From the NCBI GenBank assembly GCA_944367565.1, contig CALVWR010000004.1:56763-120762 (forward strand): DNA of 64,000 nucleotides, in the 5' to 3' direction. The translations under genes and the position numbers were made by a program. Position 1 is the first letter of the stretch; each line of letters begins with the position of its first letter. Shown here in pieces: positions 54,303 to 62,697 of this stretch. Under the pieces are notes generated by a model. It did not search any database and was not told the DNA's origin. It saw only the letters and a program-made list of their open reading frames with translations. The DNA comes from an uncultured Clostridia bacterium. GTDB taxonomy: Bacteria > Bacillota > Clostridia > Christensenellales > Borkfalkiaceae.

Positions 54303-54681
54303 ACAGCAACAACTGGAAAATATCAAACGGTTGAGCGGTACGGAACCCGCAAAATGCATGAAGTGCGGAAAATGTTCCGGAAGATGTCCTGCATATAAGG
54401 AAATGGATATCAAGCCGCATCAGTTTGTCAATTATCTCGAAAAAGGAAAACTCGATAAACTGTTCGCGTCTCAGGCGATCTGGAACTGTTTATCTTGCAT
54501 GGCGTGCGTGGAACGTTGTCCGCGCGGCGTAGCTCCCGCGGCGGTAGTGGAAGCCGTCAGGGAAACGGTCAAACGCGCGATCGGCGGAAACGGAATCAAA
54601 GCGGAAGAAATTCCGCCCATCGTGGACGAATTCATTCCGCAGCAGTTTTTGGTTTCGGCGTACAGAAAATATAATAAATAA
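54295..54681 (+). CDS. hdrC: Heterodisulfide reductase subunit C-like
   Basis: A 128-residue ferredoxin-like protein with two 4Fe-4S motifs, CMKCGKCSGRCP (near residue 21) and CLSCMACVERCP (near 65). It relays electrons from HdrA to HdrB. Its start overlaps hdrB, so the two are probably made in equal amounts. Confidence 0.92.
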   Translation: MTKQQQLENIKRLSGTEPAKCMKCGKCSGRCPAYKEMDIKPHQFVNYLEKGKLDKLFASQAIWNCLSCMACVERCPRGVAPAAVVEAVRETVKRAIGGNGIKAEEIPPIVDEFIPQQFLVSAYRKYNK

Positions 54682-54698
54682 ACGAAGGGAACGGGATT

Positions 54699-56690
54699 AT
54701 GCAGAGAATCGGAGTATTTATTTGTTGGTGCGGCAGTAATATCGCCGCCACGGTGGATGTGGAACGCGTCGCGGAAGAGATCAAAAGCGAACCGGGCGTC
54801 GTGTTTTCCGCAAACTATCAGTATATGTGTTCGGAAAACGGACAGCAGCTTTTAAAAAACGCGATCAAAGAACATCACCTGACGGGTGTAGTCGTCGGTT
54901 CGTGTTCGCCGAGAATGCATGAAGCGACCTTCCGTAAAGCGGCGGAATCCGCGGGTCTGAATCCTTATATGGTGGAGATCGCCAATATCCGCGAACATTG
55001 TTCGTGGATCCATAAAGACAGGGAGGAAGCGACGCAGAAAGCTCTCGTCCTCGTCCGTACGGCGATCGCGAAAGTCAATCTGAACGCACCGCTCACGGCG
55101 GGAGAAAGTCCCGTGACCAAACGCGCGCTTGTCATCGGCGGCGGGATTGCCGGAATTCAGGCGGCGCTCGACATTGCCGAAGCGGGATTTGAAGTGGACA
55201 TCGTGGAAAAGAACGCGACCATCGGCGGAAGAATGGCACAGCTTGATAAAACGTTCCCGACGCTGGACTGCTCCGCCTGTATTCTCACGCCGAAAATGGT
55301 GGATTGCGCGCAGAGCGAAAAAATCGATATTCTCACTTATTCCGAAGTGGAAGACGTAAAGGGGTTCGTCGGAAATTTCAAAGTAAAAATCAGAAAAAAA
55401 GCGCGTTATGTCGATGAGAAGAAATGCACGGGCTGCAAGATCTGTATGGAAAACTGTCCGTCGAAGAAAGGGTTGAACGAATTCAATATGAATCTCAATA
55501 CGCGCCCGGCAATCTACATACCGTTTGCGCAGGCAATCCCGAACGTGGCGGTCATCGATCCGGAACAGTGCATTAAACTGAAAACGGGAAAATGCGGACT
55601 TTGTCAGATGAAATGCGGTGCGGGCGCGATCGATTACACGATGAAAGATTCCTTTATCGAAAGGGAATACGGGGCAATCGTCGTCGCAACGGGATTCCGC
55701 CCCATCAATATCGACCGATTCAACGAATACGGCTACAGCGAAAATAAAGACGTCATCACGTCTCTCGAGCTCGAAAGACTGATGAACGCGGCGGGTCCGA
55801 CCGACGGCGTGTTGCTCAGACCGTCCGACAAGACCCATCCGAAAGTCATCACCTTCGTACAATGCGTCGGGTCGAGGGATCTGACGGACTGCGGAAAACC
55901 GTACTGCTCGAAGATCTGCTGTATGTATACGGCAAAACACGCGATGCTTATCCGTGAAAAGTATCCCGATACCGAAGTGCACGTATTTTACATCGACGTA
56001 CGGTGTCCCGGTAAGAATTACGATGAATTTTACCGTCGCGCCTGCGAACAGTACGGCGTGGACTACATCAAAGGGATGGTCGGAAAAATCTATAACGAAA
56101 ACGGCAAACTGATGGTGCAGGGAAGCAACCTCATCGAAAACGAACAGGTTGTTATTCCGAGCGATCTCGTCGTTCTGGCAACGGCGATCGAACCGGAGCC
56201 GAGCGTGCGCAAGATCGCGACTCTGCTTACGGCAAGCATCGATACGAACAATTTCCTTACGGAAGCGCATCCGAAACTGAAACCGGTGGAAAGTCCCACG
56301 GCGGGCGTTTATCTCGCCGGCGTATGCCAGGGGCCGAAGGATATTCCGGAAACGGTATCTCAGGCGAGCGCCTGCGCGGCGAAAGTGATCGGACTTTTAT
56401 CCAAAAACTCTTTGAAAACCAATCCTTGCGTGGCGCAATCGGATGAAACGATGTGTAACGGCTGTTCGCAGTGCGCGAACGTATGTGCGTACGGTGCAAT
56501 TTCTTATATTGACAAGGAATTCCGTCTCGGAGGCGGTAAAACAGAAATCCGCAGGGTTGCTTACGTCAATCCCGCCGTCTGCCAGGGTTGCGGCGCATGT
56601 ACGGTGACCTGTCCCTCGGGAGCGATGGATCTGAAAGGCTTTGCTTCCAAGCAAATCATGTCGGAGGTGGAAGAGATATGCAGGACATAA
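54699..56690 (+). CDS. hdrA: Heterodisulfide reductase subunit A-like flavoprotein
   Basis: A 663-residue flavin/iron-sulfur protein, the bifurcating centre of Hdr complexes. An N-terminal Cys region (CWCGSN, MCSENG) precedes the FAD-binding motif RALVIGGGIAGIQAALDIAEAG near residue 143 and LDCSACILTPKM near 190. Ferredoxin-type clusters are CTGCKICMENCP near 247, CGLCQMKCG near 304, CNGCSQCANVC near 586 and CQGCGACTVTCP near 630. Full length for the family. Its end overlaps mvhD by 13 bases. Confidence 0.94.
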   Translation: MQRIGVFICWCGSNIAATVDVERVAEEIKSEPGVVFSANYQYMCSENGQQLLKNAIKEHHLTGVVVGSCSPRMHEATFRKAAESAGLNPYMVEIANIREHCSWIHKDREEATQKALVLVRTAIAKVNLNAPLTAGESPVTKRALVIGGGIAGIQAALDIAEAGFEVDIVEKNATIGGRMAQLDKTFPTLDCSACILTPKMVDCAQSEKIDILTYSEVEDVKGFVGNFKVKIRKKARYVDEKKCTGCKICMENCPSKKGLNEFNMNLNTRPAIYIPFAQAIPNVAVIDPEQCIKLKTGKCGLCQMKCGAGAIDYTMKDSFIEREYGAIVVATGFRPINIDRFNEYGYSENKDVITSLELERLMNAAGPTDGVLLRPSDKTHPKVITFVQCVGSRDLTDCGKPYCSKICCMYTAKHAMLIREKYPDTEVHVFYIDVRCPGKNYDEFYRRACEQYGVDYIKGMVGKIYNENGKLMVQGSNLIENEQVVIPSDLVVLATAIEPEPSVRKIATLLTASIDTNNFLTEAHPKLKPVESPTAGVYLAGVCQGPKDIPETVSQASACAAKVIGLLSKNSLKTNPCVAQSDETMCNGCSQCANVCAYGAISYIDKEFRLGGGKTEIRRVAYVNPAVCQGCGACTVTCPSGAMDLKGFASKQIMSEVEEICRT

Positions 56691-57139
56691 CCGAAACGAA
56701 AAAAGAATTTGTTCCCAAAATCGTCGCGTTTTGCTGTAACTGGTGTTCCTATGCAGGCGCGGATCTGGCGGGATCGAGCAGACTTTCCTATCCCGCAAAC
56801 GTTAAGATCATCCGCGTGCCGTGTTCCTGCCGCGTGAATCCGATGTTTGTTCTGAAAGCATTTCAGCAGGGCGCCGACGGCGTGATCCTGTGCGGATGTC
56901 ATCCCGGCGATTGTCATTATGTCACGGGCAATTATTATACGAGAAGAAGAATGTCGCTTTTATTCAGTTTTCTCAATTATCTCGGCATCGAAAAGGAAAG
57001 AACGCGCGTGGAATGGGTATCCGCGGCAGAAGGCGCACGGTTTTCCGCAGTGATGAACGATTTTGCAAAAAAAATCAACGAACTCGGCGAAAACAGGCGG
57101 TTGAAAGATCTGCGCGTAAAGGAGAACGATCATGAATAA
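56678..57139 (+). CDS. mvhD: MvhD-like iron-sulfur subunit (FloxD)
   Basis: A 153-residue protein of the F420-non-reducing hydrogenase delta-subunit family, which passes electrons into HdrA. Cys motifs are FCCNWCSYAGAD near residue 19, VPCSCRVN near 48 and LCGCHPGDCHY near 70. GGAGGTGG precedes the ATG at 56678, inside the end of hdrA. No hydrogenase genes are present; the electron donor is probably the Flox-like NAD(P)H module encoded next. Confidence 0.92.
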   Translation: MQDITETKKEFVPKIVAFCCNWCSYAGADLAGSSRLSYPANVKIIRVPCSCRVNPMFVLKAFQQGADGVILCGCHPGDCHYVTGNYYTRRRMSLLFSFLNYLGIEKERTRVEWVSAAEGARFSAVMNDFAKKINELGENRRLKDLRVKENDHE

Positions 57140-58118
57140 AACGGAAGAACGAATAATAAAACGCGCGGAAGAACTTCTTACTTCCAAAGAGGTCGATAAA
57201 GTGATCGGTTGGAAAAAAGGCGAATTTTGCTTTGATCCTTCGCCTGCCGTTTTTGAATCTGCGGACGAACTGAAAGATTTCGTTTATAATGAATTTTGCG
57301 GCGCAAATCTTTCCAAATATCTCGTGCAGGAATGTAAAAAGGGCGGAAAGATTGCGGTATTCTTAAAGCCGTGCGATACGTTCAGTTTTAACGAACTCGT
57401 TAAGGAACACCGCGTAAAAAAAGAAATGGTGAAGGTGATCGGCATCGAATGTCAGGGCAAACTCGATATCGAAAAGATCAAAGCCAAGGGCGTTTCCGCG
57501 GTCACCGACGCGGCGGAACAAGATGAAAAAATAGTGGTTTCCTCGCTTTATGGCGACGTTACGTTGAACAAAGAAGAAGTTCTTTTAAGTAAATGCCTTA
57601 CGTGTAAAGGGAAAAAATTTGCCGTTGCAGACGAAACGATCGTCGTCAATGCAATGAAAGAGACGGCAAACGACAGATTCTCCGGAGTGGAGGCCCTCGA
57701 AAAAATGAGCGAAGAAGAGCGCTTCGCGTTCTGGAAGGCCGAGCTTTCCAAATGTATCCGCTGTAATGCCTGCCGGAACGTCTGTCCGGCATGCACCTGC
57801 AATAAATGCGTGTTTGACAATATCGCGTCGGGAGTGGCGACCAAAGCGCCCGCCGATACGTTTGAAGAACAGATGTTCCACATCATTCGTGCATTTCACG
57901 TCGCGGGACGGTGTACGGACTGCGGAGAATGTTCCCGCGTCTGTCCGCAAAACATTCCTTTGCATTTACTGAATCGCAAGTTTATCAAGGATATCAACCG
58001 GTTGTACGGAGAGTTTCAGGCGGGAGAAGAAGATGAGGGAAAAAATCCGCTCATCGAGTATACGGAAAAAGACGCCGAGCCTGCCGAAGCGGTAAACGGG
58101 GAGGAACGCCATGCTTAA
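57132..58118 (+). CDS. 4Fe-4S dicluster protein, FloxC/FrhB-like
   Basis: A 328-residue iron-sulfur protein. The N-terminal part resembles the F420-hydrogenase beta/FrhB type (LKPCDTFSFNELVKEHRV, GIECQGKLD, SKCLTCKGKK). The C-terminal half has two cluster motifs, CIRCNACRNVCPACTCNKC near 212 and CTDCGECSRVCP near 260. Such a protein occurs in the Flox part of Hdr-Flox complexes and probably relays electrons between the NAD(P)H flavoprotein and MvhD. The Glu-rich tail (EAEPAEAVNG-like) is unusual. Overlaps both neighbours by 8 bases. Confidence 0.8.
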   Translation: MNKTEERIIKRAEELLTSKEVDKVIGWKKGEFCFDPSPAVFESADELKDFVYNEFCGANLSKYLVQECKKGGKIAVFLKPCDTFSFNELVKEHRVKKEMVKVIGIECQGKLDIEKIKAKGVSAVTDAAEQDEKIVVSSLYGDVTLNKEEVLLSKCLTCKGKKFAVADETIVVNAMKETANDRFSGVEALEKMSEEERFAFWKAELSKCIRCNACRNVCPACTCNKCVFDNIASGVATKAPADTFEEQMFHIIRAFHVAGRCTDCGECSRVCPQNIPLHLLNRKFIKDINRLYGEFQAGEEDEGKNPLIEYTEKDAEPAEAVNGEERHA

Positions 58119-59142
58119 ATTTGAAATCGGAAAATTGAGCGAAGTATTCGATAAAATTTCATCCGCAATGCCGCTGTATATGCCTCTTGAAAAGGCGGGC
58201 GAAGCCGATTACGGTCTGTATGAACAAGGTGCAAAAACGGCGCTGAACGTTTTAAAAACCGTCAAGTCGCCCAAAGATCTTTTCTTTCCGCAATCGGAAA
58301 CGTTGATGAAATTCAAAACGGAAGGAAAGACGCTGTCTGTTCAGGCGCCGGACGAAACCGTTGCTCCGTTTGTATTGTTTGGCGTGAAAGCCTGCGACTT
58401 CAAAGCGTTTGAAGTACTCGATAAAGTTTTTCTTGCGGAGCCGGAAGACACTTATTATGCGTCGAAGCGTGCTGCCGCCACCATCGTGACGATGGCGTGC
58501 GCCAGACCGGAAGAAAGTTGCTTTTGCAAGGTATTCGGCATCGACGCCGCCGCTCCGAACGGAGACGCGACGGTTTGGATGGACGAACAATATCTTTATT
58601 GGAAGGCAAATACCGACAAGGGCATAGCGCTGACCGAAACCGTGAAGGATCTCGCGACGGAAGGCGGGGAAGACGCCGTGAAAAATCAGCAGGCAAAGAC
58701 GCGGGAGATCATCGACAAATTGCCTTTTTCCCATCTTGATCTGTCTTATTTCAAAGAGAACGGCACGAAAGAGATCTTCAATCGTCCGGAATGGCAAGAA
58801 CTTTCCGAAGCCTGTCTTGCCTGCGGTACGTGTACCTTCGTTTGCCCGACCTGTCAATGCTTCGATATCCGTGAATTCAGGTCTGCAAAAAACGAGGTGA
58901 TCCGTTATCGTTGCTGGGATTCTTGTATGTATTCCGATTTTACGCAGATGGCGGGCGGCAATAACCGCACCACGCAGATGCAACGGTATCGCCAACGTTT
59001 CATGCACAAGCTGGTGTATTACCCCGAAAATAACGACGGACTCTTTTCCTGCGTCGGATGCGGCAGATGCGTAAACAAATGCCCGCAGAAACTCAACATT
59101 GTAAAAGTCGTCAAAACCTTGGGAGGAAAAAGACATGGTTGA
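58111..59142 (+). CDS. 4Fe-4S protein, anaerobic sulfite reductase subunit A-like (FloxB)
   Basis: A 343-residue protein of the AsrA-type family. Motifs: FGVKACDFKAFEVLDKVF near residue 90, MACARPEESCFCKVFG near 130, and two ferredoxin clusters CLACGTCTFVCPTCQC near 235 and CVGCGRCVNKCP near 314. It partners the FAD/NAD(P)H subunit encoded next, as AsrA does with AsrB and FloxB with FloxA. No siroheme subunit (AsrC) is present, so sulfite reduction is unlikely. Overlaps both neighbours by 8 bases. Confidence 0.85.
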   Translation: MLKFEIGKLSEVFDKISSAMPLYMPLEKAGEADYGLYEQGAKTALNVLKTVKSPKDLFFPQSETLMKFKTEGKTLSVQAPDETVAPFVLFGVKACDFKAFEVLDKVFLAEPEDTYYASKRAAATIVTMACARPEESCFCKVFGIDAAAPNGDATVWMDEQYLYWKANTDKGIALTETVKDLATEGGEDAVKNQQAKTREIIDKLPFSHLDLSYFKENGTKEIFNRPEWQELSEACLACGTCTFVCPTCQCFDIREFRSAKNEVIRYRCWDSCMYSDFTQMAGGNNRTTQMQRYRQRFMHKLVYYPENNDGLFSCVGCGRCVNKCPQKLNIVKVVKTLGGKRHG

Positions 59143-59959
59143 AACACTCATACCGAAAATCGGCGTTATCACCGATATCCGAAGAGATACTCCCGACGTA
59201 AAGACCTTCCGTGTCGTAGGGACCGACGGGAAAAAACTTTTTGAACATATGCCCGGTCAGTGCGCGATGGTATCCGTTCCCGGCGTGGGGGAAAGTATGT
59301 TTTCCATCACTTCTTCGCCGACAAATAAAGACTATATGGAATTTTCCATCAAGAAATGCGGCTGTGTAACCGAAGTTATTCATTCTCTCGATGTCGGGCA
59401 GCAGATCACCGTACGCGGACCTTACGGAAGAAATTTCCCCGTGGAAGAAGATTTCAAGGGAAAAGACCTTCTTTTTATCGCCGGCGGGATCGGGCTTGCG
59501 CCTTTGAGAAGCGTGATCAATTATGTTCGGCATTTCCGCAAGAATTACGGCAAGGTTATCGTGGTTTACGGCGCGCGGAGCGCCGATGATCTCGTCGATA
59601 TCCGGGAAATCAAAACCGAATGGATGAACGAGGAAAACTTTGATGTGTATCTGACCATCGACCGTCCGCAGGAAGGCTGGGACGGGCATGTCGGATTTGT
59701 TCCCGCCTATGTGAAAGAAATCGGTCTGGATCCGCATATGACCGCAATCCTTTGCGGTCCGCCGATCATGATCAAGTTTACCTTACAGGGGTTGCTCGAA
59801 CTCGGTTTTTCAAAAACAAATGTCTATACAACGCTGGAACTTCGCATGAAATGCGGCGTGGGTAAATGCGGCAGATGCAATGTGGGGAATAAGTTCGTCT
59901 GCAAAGACGGTCCGGTTTTCAGAATGGACGAGATCGACGAACTGCCCGATGAGTATTGA
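59135..59959 (+). CDS. FAD/NAD(P)H oxidoreductase, AsrB/FloxA-like
   Basis: A 274-residue ferredoxin-NADP reductase-type flavoprotein. It has an FAD beta-barrel (residues 1-100, MFSITSSP as the FAD-binding RxxS-like turn), a nucleotide-binding half starting LLFIAGGIGLAPLRSVI near 110, CGPPIMIKF near 207, and a C-terminal 2Fe-2S motif CGVGKCGRCNVG plus a later Cys. It should be the entry point for NADH or NADPH. Overlaps the previous gene by 8 bases. Confidence 0.9.
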   Translation: MVETLIPKIGVITDIRRDTPDVKTFRVVGTDGKKLFEHMPGQCAMVSVPGVGESMFSITSSPTNKDYMEFSIKKCGCVTEVIHSLDVGQQITVRGPYGRNFPVEEDFKGKDLLFIAGGIGLAPLRSVINYVRHFRKNYGKVIVVYGARSADDLVDIREIKTEWMNEENFDVYLTIDRPQEGWDGHVGFVPAYVKEIGLDPHMTAILCGPPIMIKFTLQGLLELGFSKTNVYTTLELRMKCGVGKCGRCNVGNKFVCKDGPVFRMDEIDELPDEY

Positions 59960-59974
59960 GAGAGGATTTTTATT

Positions 59975-60649
59975 ATGGAAAAAATGGTAAATGTCTATTT
60001 ATTCGGGAAAAGATATCAGGTTCCCGAAAGCCTGACGATCATGAAAGCGATGGAATACGCAGGGTATCAGCTGATCCGCGGTTGCGGATGCCGCAACGGC
60101 TTCTGCGGCGCCTGCGCCACGATTTACAGGATTCGCGGGCAGCAAGAGCTGAAAACCTGCCTGGCATGCCAGACAAAAGTCGAAGAGGGGATGTATGTCG
60201 CAACGCTTCCGTTCTTCCCGTTGGTGAAACAGGTTTACGATATCGAAAAAATCAAACCGACCCAGCAGATCATGATGCAGCTATATCCCGAGATCTATTC
60301 CTGTATCGGATGCAACGCCTGTACGAAGAGCTGTACGCAGGAACTCAATGTCATGCAATATATCGCTTATGCGCAGCGCGGCGAATACGAAAAATGCGCA
60401 GAGGAAAGTTTTGACTGCGTGATGTGCGGCGTATGTTCCTCCCGTTGTCCTGCCGGGATCTCTCATCCTCAGGTCGCCGTGCTGGCGAGAAGATTGACGG
60501 GGAAATATATCGCCCCGGAGAGCAAGCATCTTTTAAAGCGCGTAGCGGAGATCGAGAACGGAGATTATAACGCGCTTATTGAGGCGTTGATGCAGAAGCC
60601 GATTTCCGAACTGAAAGAATTATATAATAATCGGGAAATAGAGAAATAA
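59975..60649 (+). CDS. frdB: Fumarate reductase/succinate dehydrogenase iron-sulfur-like subunit
   Basis: A 224-residue protein. The N-terminal 2Fe-2S domain has CGCRNGFCGAC near residue 38 and a later Cys pair (CLACQ), and the C-terminal half has 4Fe-4S motifs CIGCNACTKSC near 109 and CVMCGVCSSRCP near 149. This is the FrdB/SdhB or TfrB N-terminal layout. It lacks the CCG domain that methanogen TfrB carries; HdrB in the same operon could supply that part. AGAGAGG precedes the ATG. Confidence 0.85.
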   Translation: MEKMVNVYLFGKRYQVPESLTIMKAMEYAGYQLIRGCGCRNGFCGACATIYRIRGQQELKTCLACQTKVEEGMYVATLPFFPLVKQVYDIEKIKPTQQIMMQLYPEIYSCIGCNACTKSCTQELNVMQYIAYAQRGEYEKCAEESFDCVMCGVCSSRCPAGISHPQVAVLARRLTGKYIAPESKHLLKRVAEIENGDYNALIEALMQKPISELKELYNNREIEK

Positions 60650-60661
60650 GGAGGAGCGACG

Positions 60662-62266
60662 ATGTACGAATATACCCAGGAACAGTTGGCATCGCTGAAA
60701 AAAGTTGAACAAACGCGTGAAGCTCGTTTTCATCAGGAACTCAGACGCATGACGGCGGATGAGAAGGAAGACGTCCTTGCATCTTTTCATCCCGATTATA
60801 TCAAAAGCGCTTATGAAGAACTGAAAATCGGACCGAACAGAGGCGAAAGGGTGCTTCATGAACTTGCAAACCTGTTACAGGGAAGACCGCGTGTGCTCGG
60901 TATGAATATCGACTTAAACAAAGTCGATTACGATGTGGACGTGCTGATCATCGGCGGCGGCGGCGCGGGCGCGTCTGCGGCGATCGAGGCGGATAAAACC
61001 GGGGCGAAAACGATGATCGTGACGAAACTTCGTCTCGGGGATGCGAATACCGCCATGGCGGAAGGCGGAATTCAGGCTGCCGATAAGGAAAACGACAGTC
61101 CTGCCATACACTATCTGGATGCACTCGGGGGAGGTCATTTTGCCAACAAACCCGAACTTTTGCGCAAACTTGTTATCGATGCACCGGGCGCGATCAAATG
61201 GCTGAACGAATTGGGCGTCATGTTCGATAAAGAGCCCGACGGGACGATGATCACCACGCACGGCGGAGGTACGTCCAGAAAGAGAATGCACGCCTGCAAG
61301 GATTATTCCGGTTCGGAAATCATGCGCGTACTGCGCGACGAGGTCTACAATCGCGGCATTACCGTTGTGGATTTTACTTCGGCAATCGAACTCATCAAGG
61401 ACAGCGAAGGTAAAATTGCCGGTGCGGTGCTGATGAATATGGAAACGAAAGAAATTCTTGTCGCGCGCGCGAAAACGGTGGTGATCGCGACGGGCGGCGC
61501 CGGAAGGCTGCATTATCAGGGATTCCCGACAAGCAATCATTACGGTGCGACGGCAGACGGTTTGATTCTCGCTTACCGTGCGGGCGCAAAACTGCTTTAT
61601 CCCGAAACGCTGCAATATCATCCTACGGGCGCAGCTTGCCCGACGCAGATTTACGGCGCATTGGTGACCGAAAAAGTACGCTCGCTTGGCGCACAACTCG
61701 TCAATAAGGACGGCGTAGCGTTTGTAAATCCGCTGGAAACAAGAGATGTGACGGCTTCCGCGATCATCCGCGAATGTAAACAAAACAAAAAAGGCATTGC
61801 AACAACGGACGGAGAAGGCGTCTGGCTCGATACGCCGATGATCGAGATGCGCGGCGGGGAAGGAACGATCGAGAAGCGGATTCCCGCAATGTTGCGAATG
61901 TTCGGAAAATACGGGATCGATATCAGGAAAGAGCCGATCCTCGTATATCCTACCTTGCATTATCAGAACGGCGGGATCAATATCTCGGTAAACGGAATGT
62001 CGGGCGTTGAAAATTTATTTGTCGCCGGTGAAGCTGTCGGAGGAATCCACGGCAAAAACCGTCTTATGGGAAATTCCTTGCTCGACATCATCGTATTCGG
62101 CAGAAACGCGGGACAGAATGCCGGGAAAACGGCTAAATCCGTTACGTTAAAAGAGCTTACGCTCGATTTTGTGAAAAAATTCGACGAAGAACGTCATGCT
62201 GCCGGGATTGAAACGGAAGAACTTTCTCCGCGGTTATTGCCCGATTACAGAAGAAAGGAAATGTAA
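60662..62266 (+). CDS. frdA: Soluble fumarate reductase-like flavoprotein
   Basis: A 534-residue FAD protein of the FrdA/SdhA/NadB superfamily. The FAD motif VLIIGGGGAGASAAIEA sits near residue 94, after a 90-residue helical extension. Substrate-site elements are YHPTG (His near 320), ETRDVTAS (Arg361, a candidate catalytic Arg) and HYQNGGI. The His that binds FAD covalently in membrane complexes (RSHT) is replaced: the aligned stretch reads DANT, with Asn129, so FAD should be non-covalent. No membrane anchor gene follows. With fumarase and Hdr-Flox genes, fumarate reduction to succinate is the likely role. GGAGG site before the ATG. Confidence 0.85.
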   Translation: MYEYTQEQLASLKKVEQTREARFHQELRRMTADEKEDVLASFHPDYIKSAYEELKIGPNRGERVLHELANLLQGRPRVLGMNIDLNKVDYDVDVLIIGGGGAGASAAIEADKTGAKTMIVTKLRLGDANTAMAEGGIQAADKENDSPAIHYLDALGGGHFANKPELLRKLVIDAPGAIKWLNELGVMFDKEPDGTMITTHGGGTSRKRMHACKDYSGSEIMRVLRDEVYNRGITVVDFTSAIELIKDSEGKIAGAVLMNMETKEILVARAKTVVIATGGAGRLHYQGFPTSNHYGATADGLILAYRAGAKLLYPETLQYHPTGAACPTQIYGALVTEKVRSLGAQLVNKDGVAFVNPLETRDVTASAIIRECKQNKKGIATTDGEGVWLDTPMIEMRGGEGTIEKRIPAMLRMFGKYGIDIRKEPILVYPTLHYQNGGINISVNGMSGVENLFVAGEAVGGIHGKNRLMGNSLLDIIVFGRNAGQNAGKTAKSVTLKELTLDFVKKFDEERHAAGIETEELSPRLLPDYRRKEM

Positions 62267-62279
62267 AGGAGATAAAATC

Positions 62280-62609
62280 ATGTTGGAAAATTTTGCGGTA
62301 ATTTTTGAAATTGTAATGGTCGTATGTTTCGGCTTTTCCTGGCCGTTCAATATCATACGCGCATACAAAGCGCGTACGGCGAAGGGAACGAGTTTGTATT
62401 TCACTTTGCTGATTGCCATCGGTTATGTGGGCGGAATTCTTTCCAAGATTTTCTTTTCAGTCGCAAGAGGTCCGGAATACTGGACGGCTCTGACGATTCT
62501 GGCATTTGTGTTTTACATTATCAACCTTATTATGGTGTCTACGGGAATCGCCATTTATTTCCGCAATAAACGGCTTGACAAAGCCGCGGCGGAGAAAGAA
62601 GCAAACTGA
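62280..62609 (+). CDS. PQ-loop/SemiSWEET-like small membrane protein
   Basis: A 109-residue protein with three predicted helices (about 8-25, 38-60, 68-92) and a charged C-terminus. SWPFNIIRAYKARTAKGTSLYF fits the PQ-loop/SWEET half-transporter pattern, with WPFN at the PQ position. SemiSWEETs work as dimers moving small sugars; here the substrate could be a dicarboxylate or other metabolite, but that is speculative. AAAGGAG precedes the ATG, 13 bases after frdA, so it belongs to the fumarate operon as its last gene. Confidence 0.7.
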   Translation: MLENFAVIFEIVMVVCFGFSWPFNIIRAYKARTAKGTSLYFTLLIAIGYVGGILSKIFFSVARGPEYWTALTILAFVFYIINLIMVSTGIAIYFRNKRLDKAAAEKEAN

Positions 62610-62620
62610 ATCTTTTCAAA

Positions 62621-62647
62621 ACGGAGCGTTACCGCTTCGTTTTTTTA
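62621..62647 (+). terminator. Terminator of the fumarate operon
   Basis: ACGGAGCG pairs with CGCTTCGT (one G-U), a 4-base loop, then six T. The next promoter begins immediately after. Confidence 0.85.
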
Positions 62648-62676
62648 TTGACGAAAAAGATGCTTTTGTGTATAAT
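62648..62676 (+). promoter_or_regulatory. Promoter of the HD-domain gene
   Basis: TTGACG (62648-62653), a 17-base spacer, TATAAT (62671-62676), 21 bases before the ATG. Confidence 0.82.
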
Positions 62677-62697
62677 GTTCCTTACGGGGATGTTTTT

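Noticed and set aside
54852..56270. 472-codon open frame antisense to hdrA
   Set aside because: It mirrors hdrA codon structure, has no ribosome site and encodes His/Arg/Phe-rich low-quality protein.
58111..59959. Anaerobic sulfite reductase operon
   Set aside because: AsrA- and AsrB-like proteins are present, but no siroheme AsrC; the context is Hdr-Flox.
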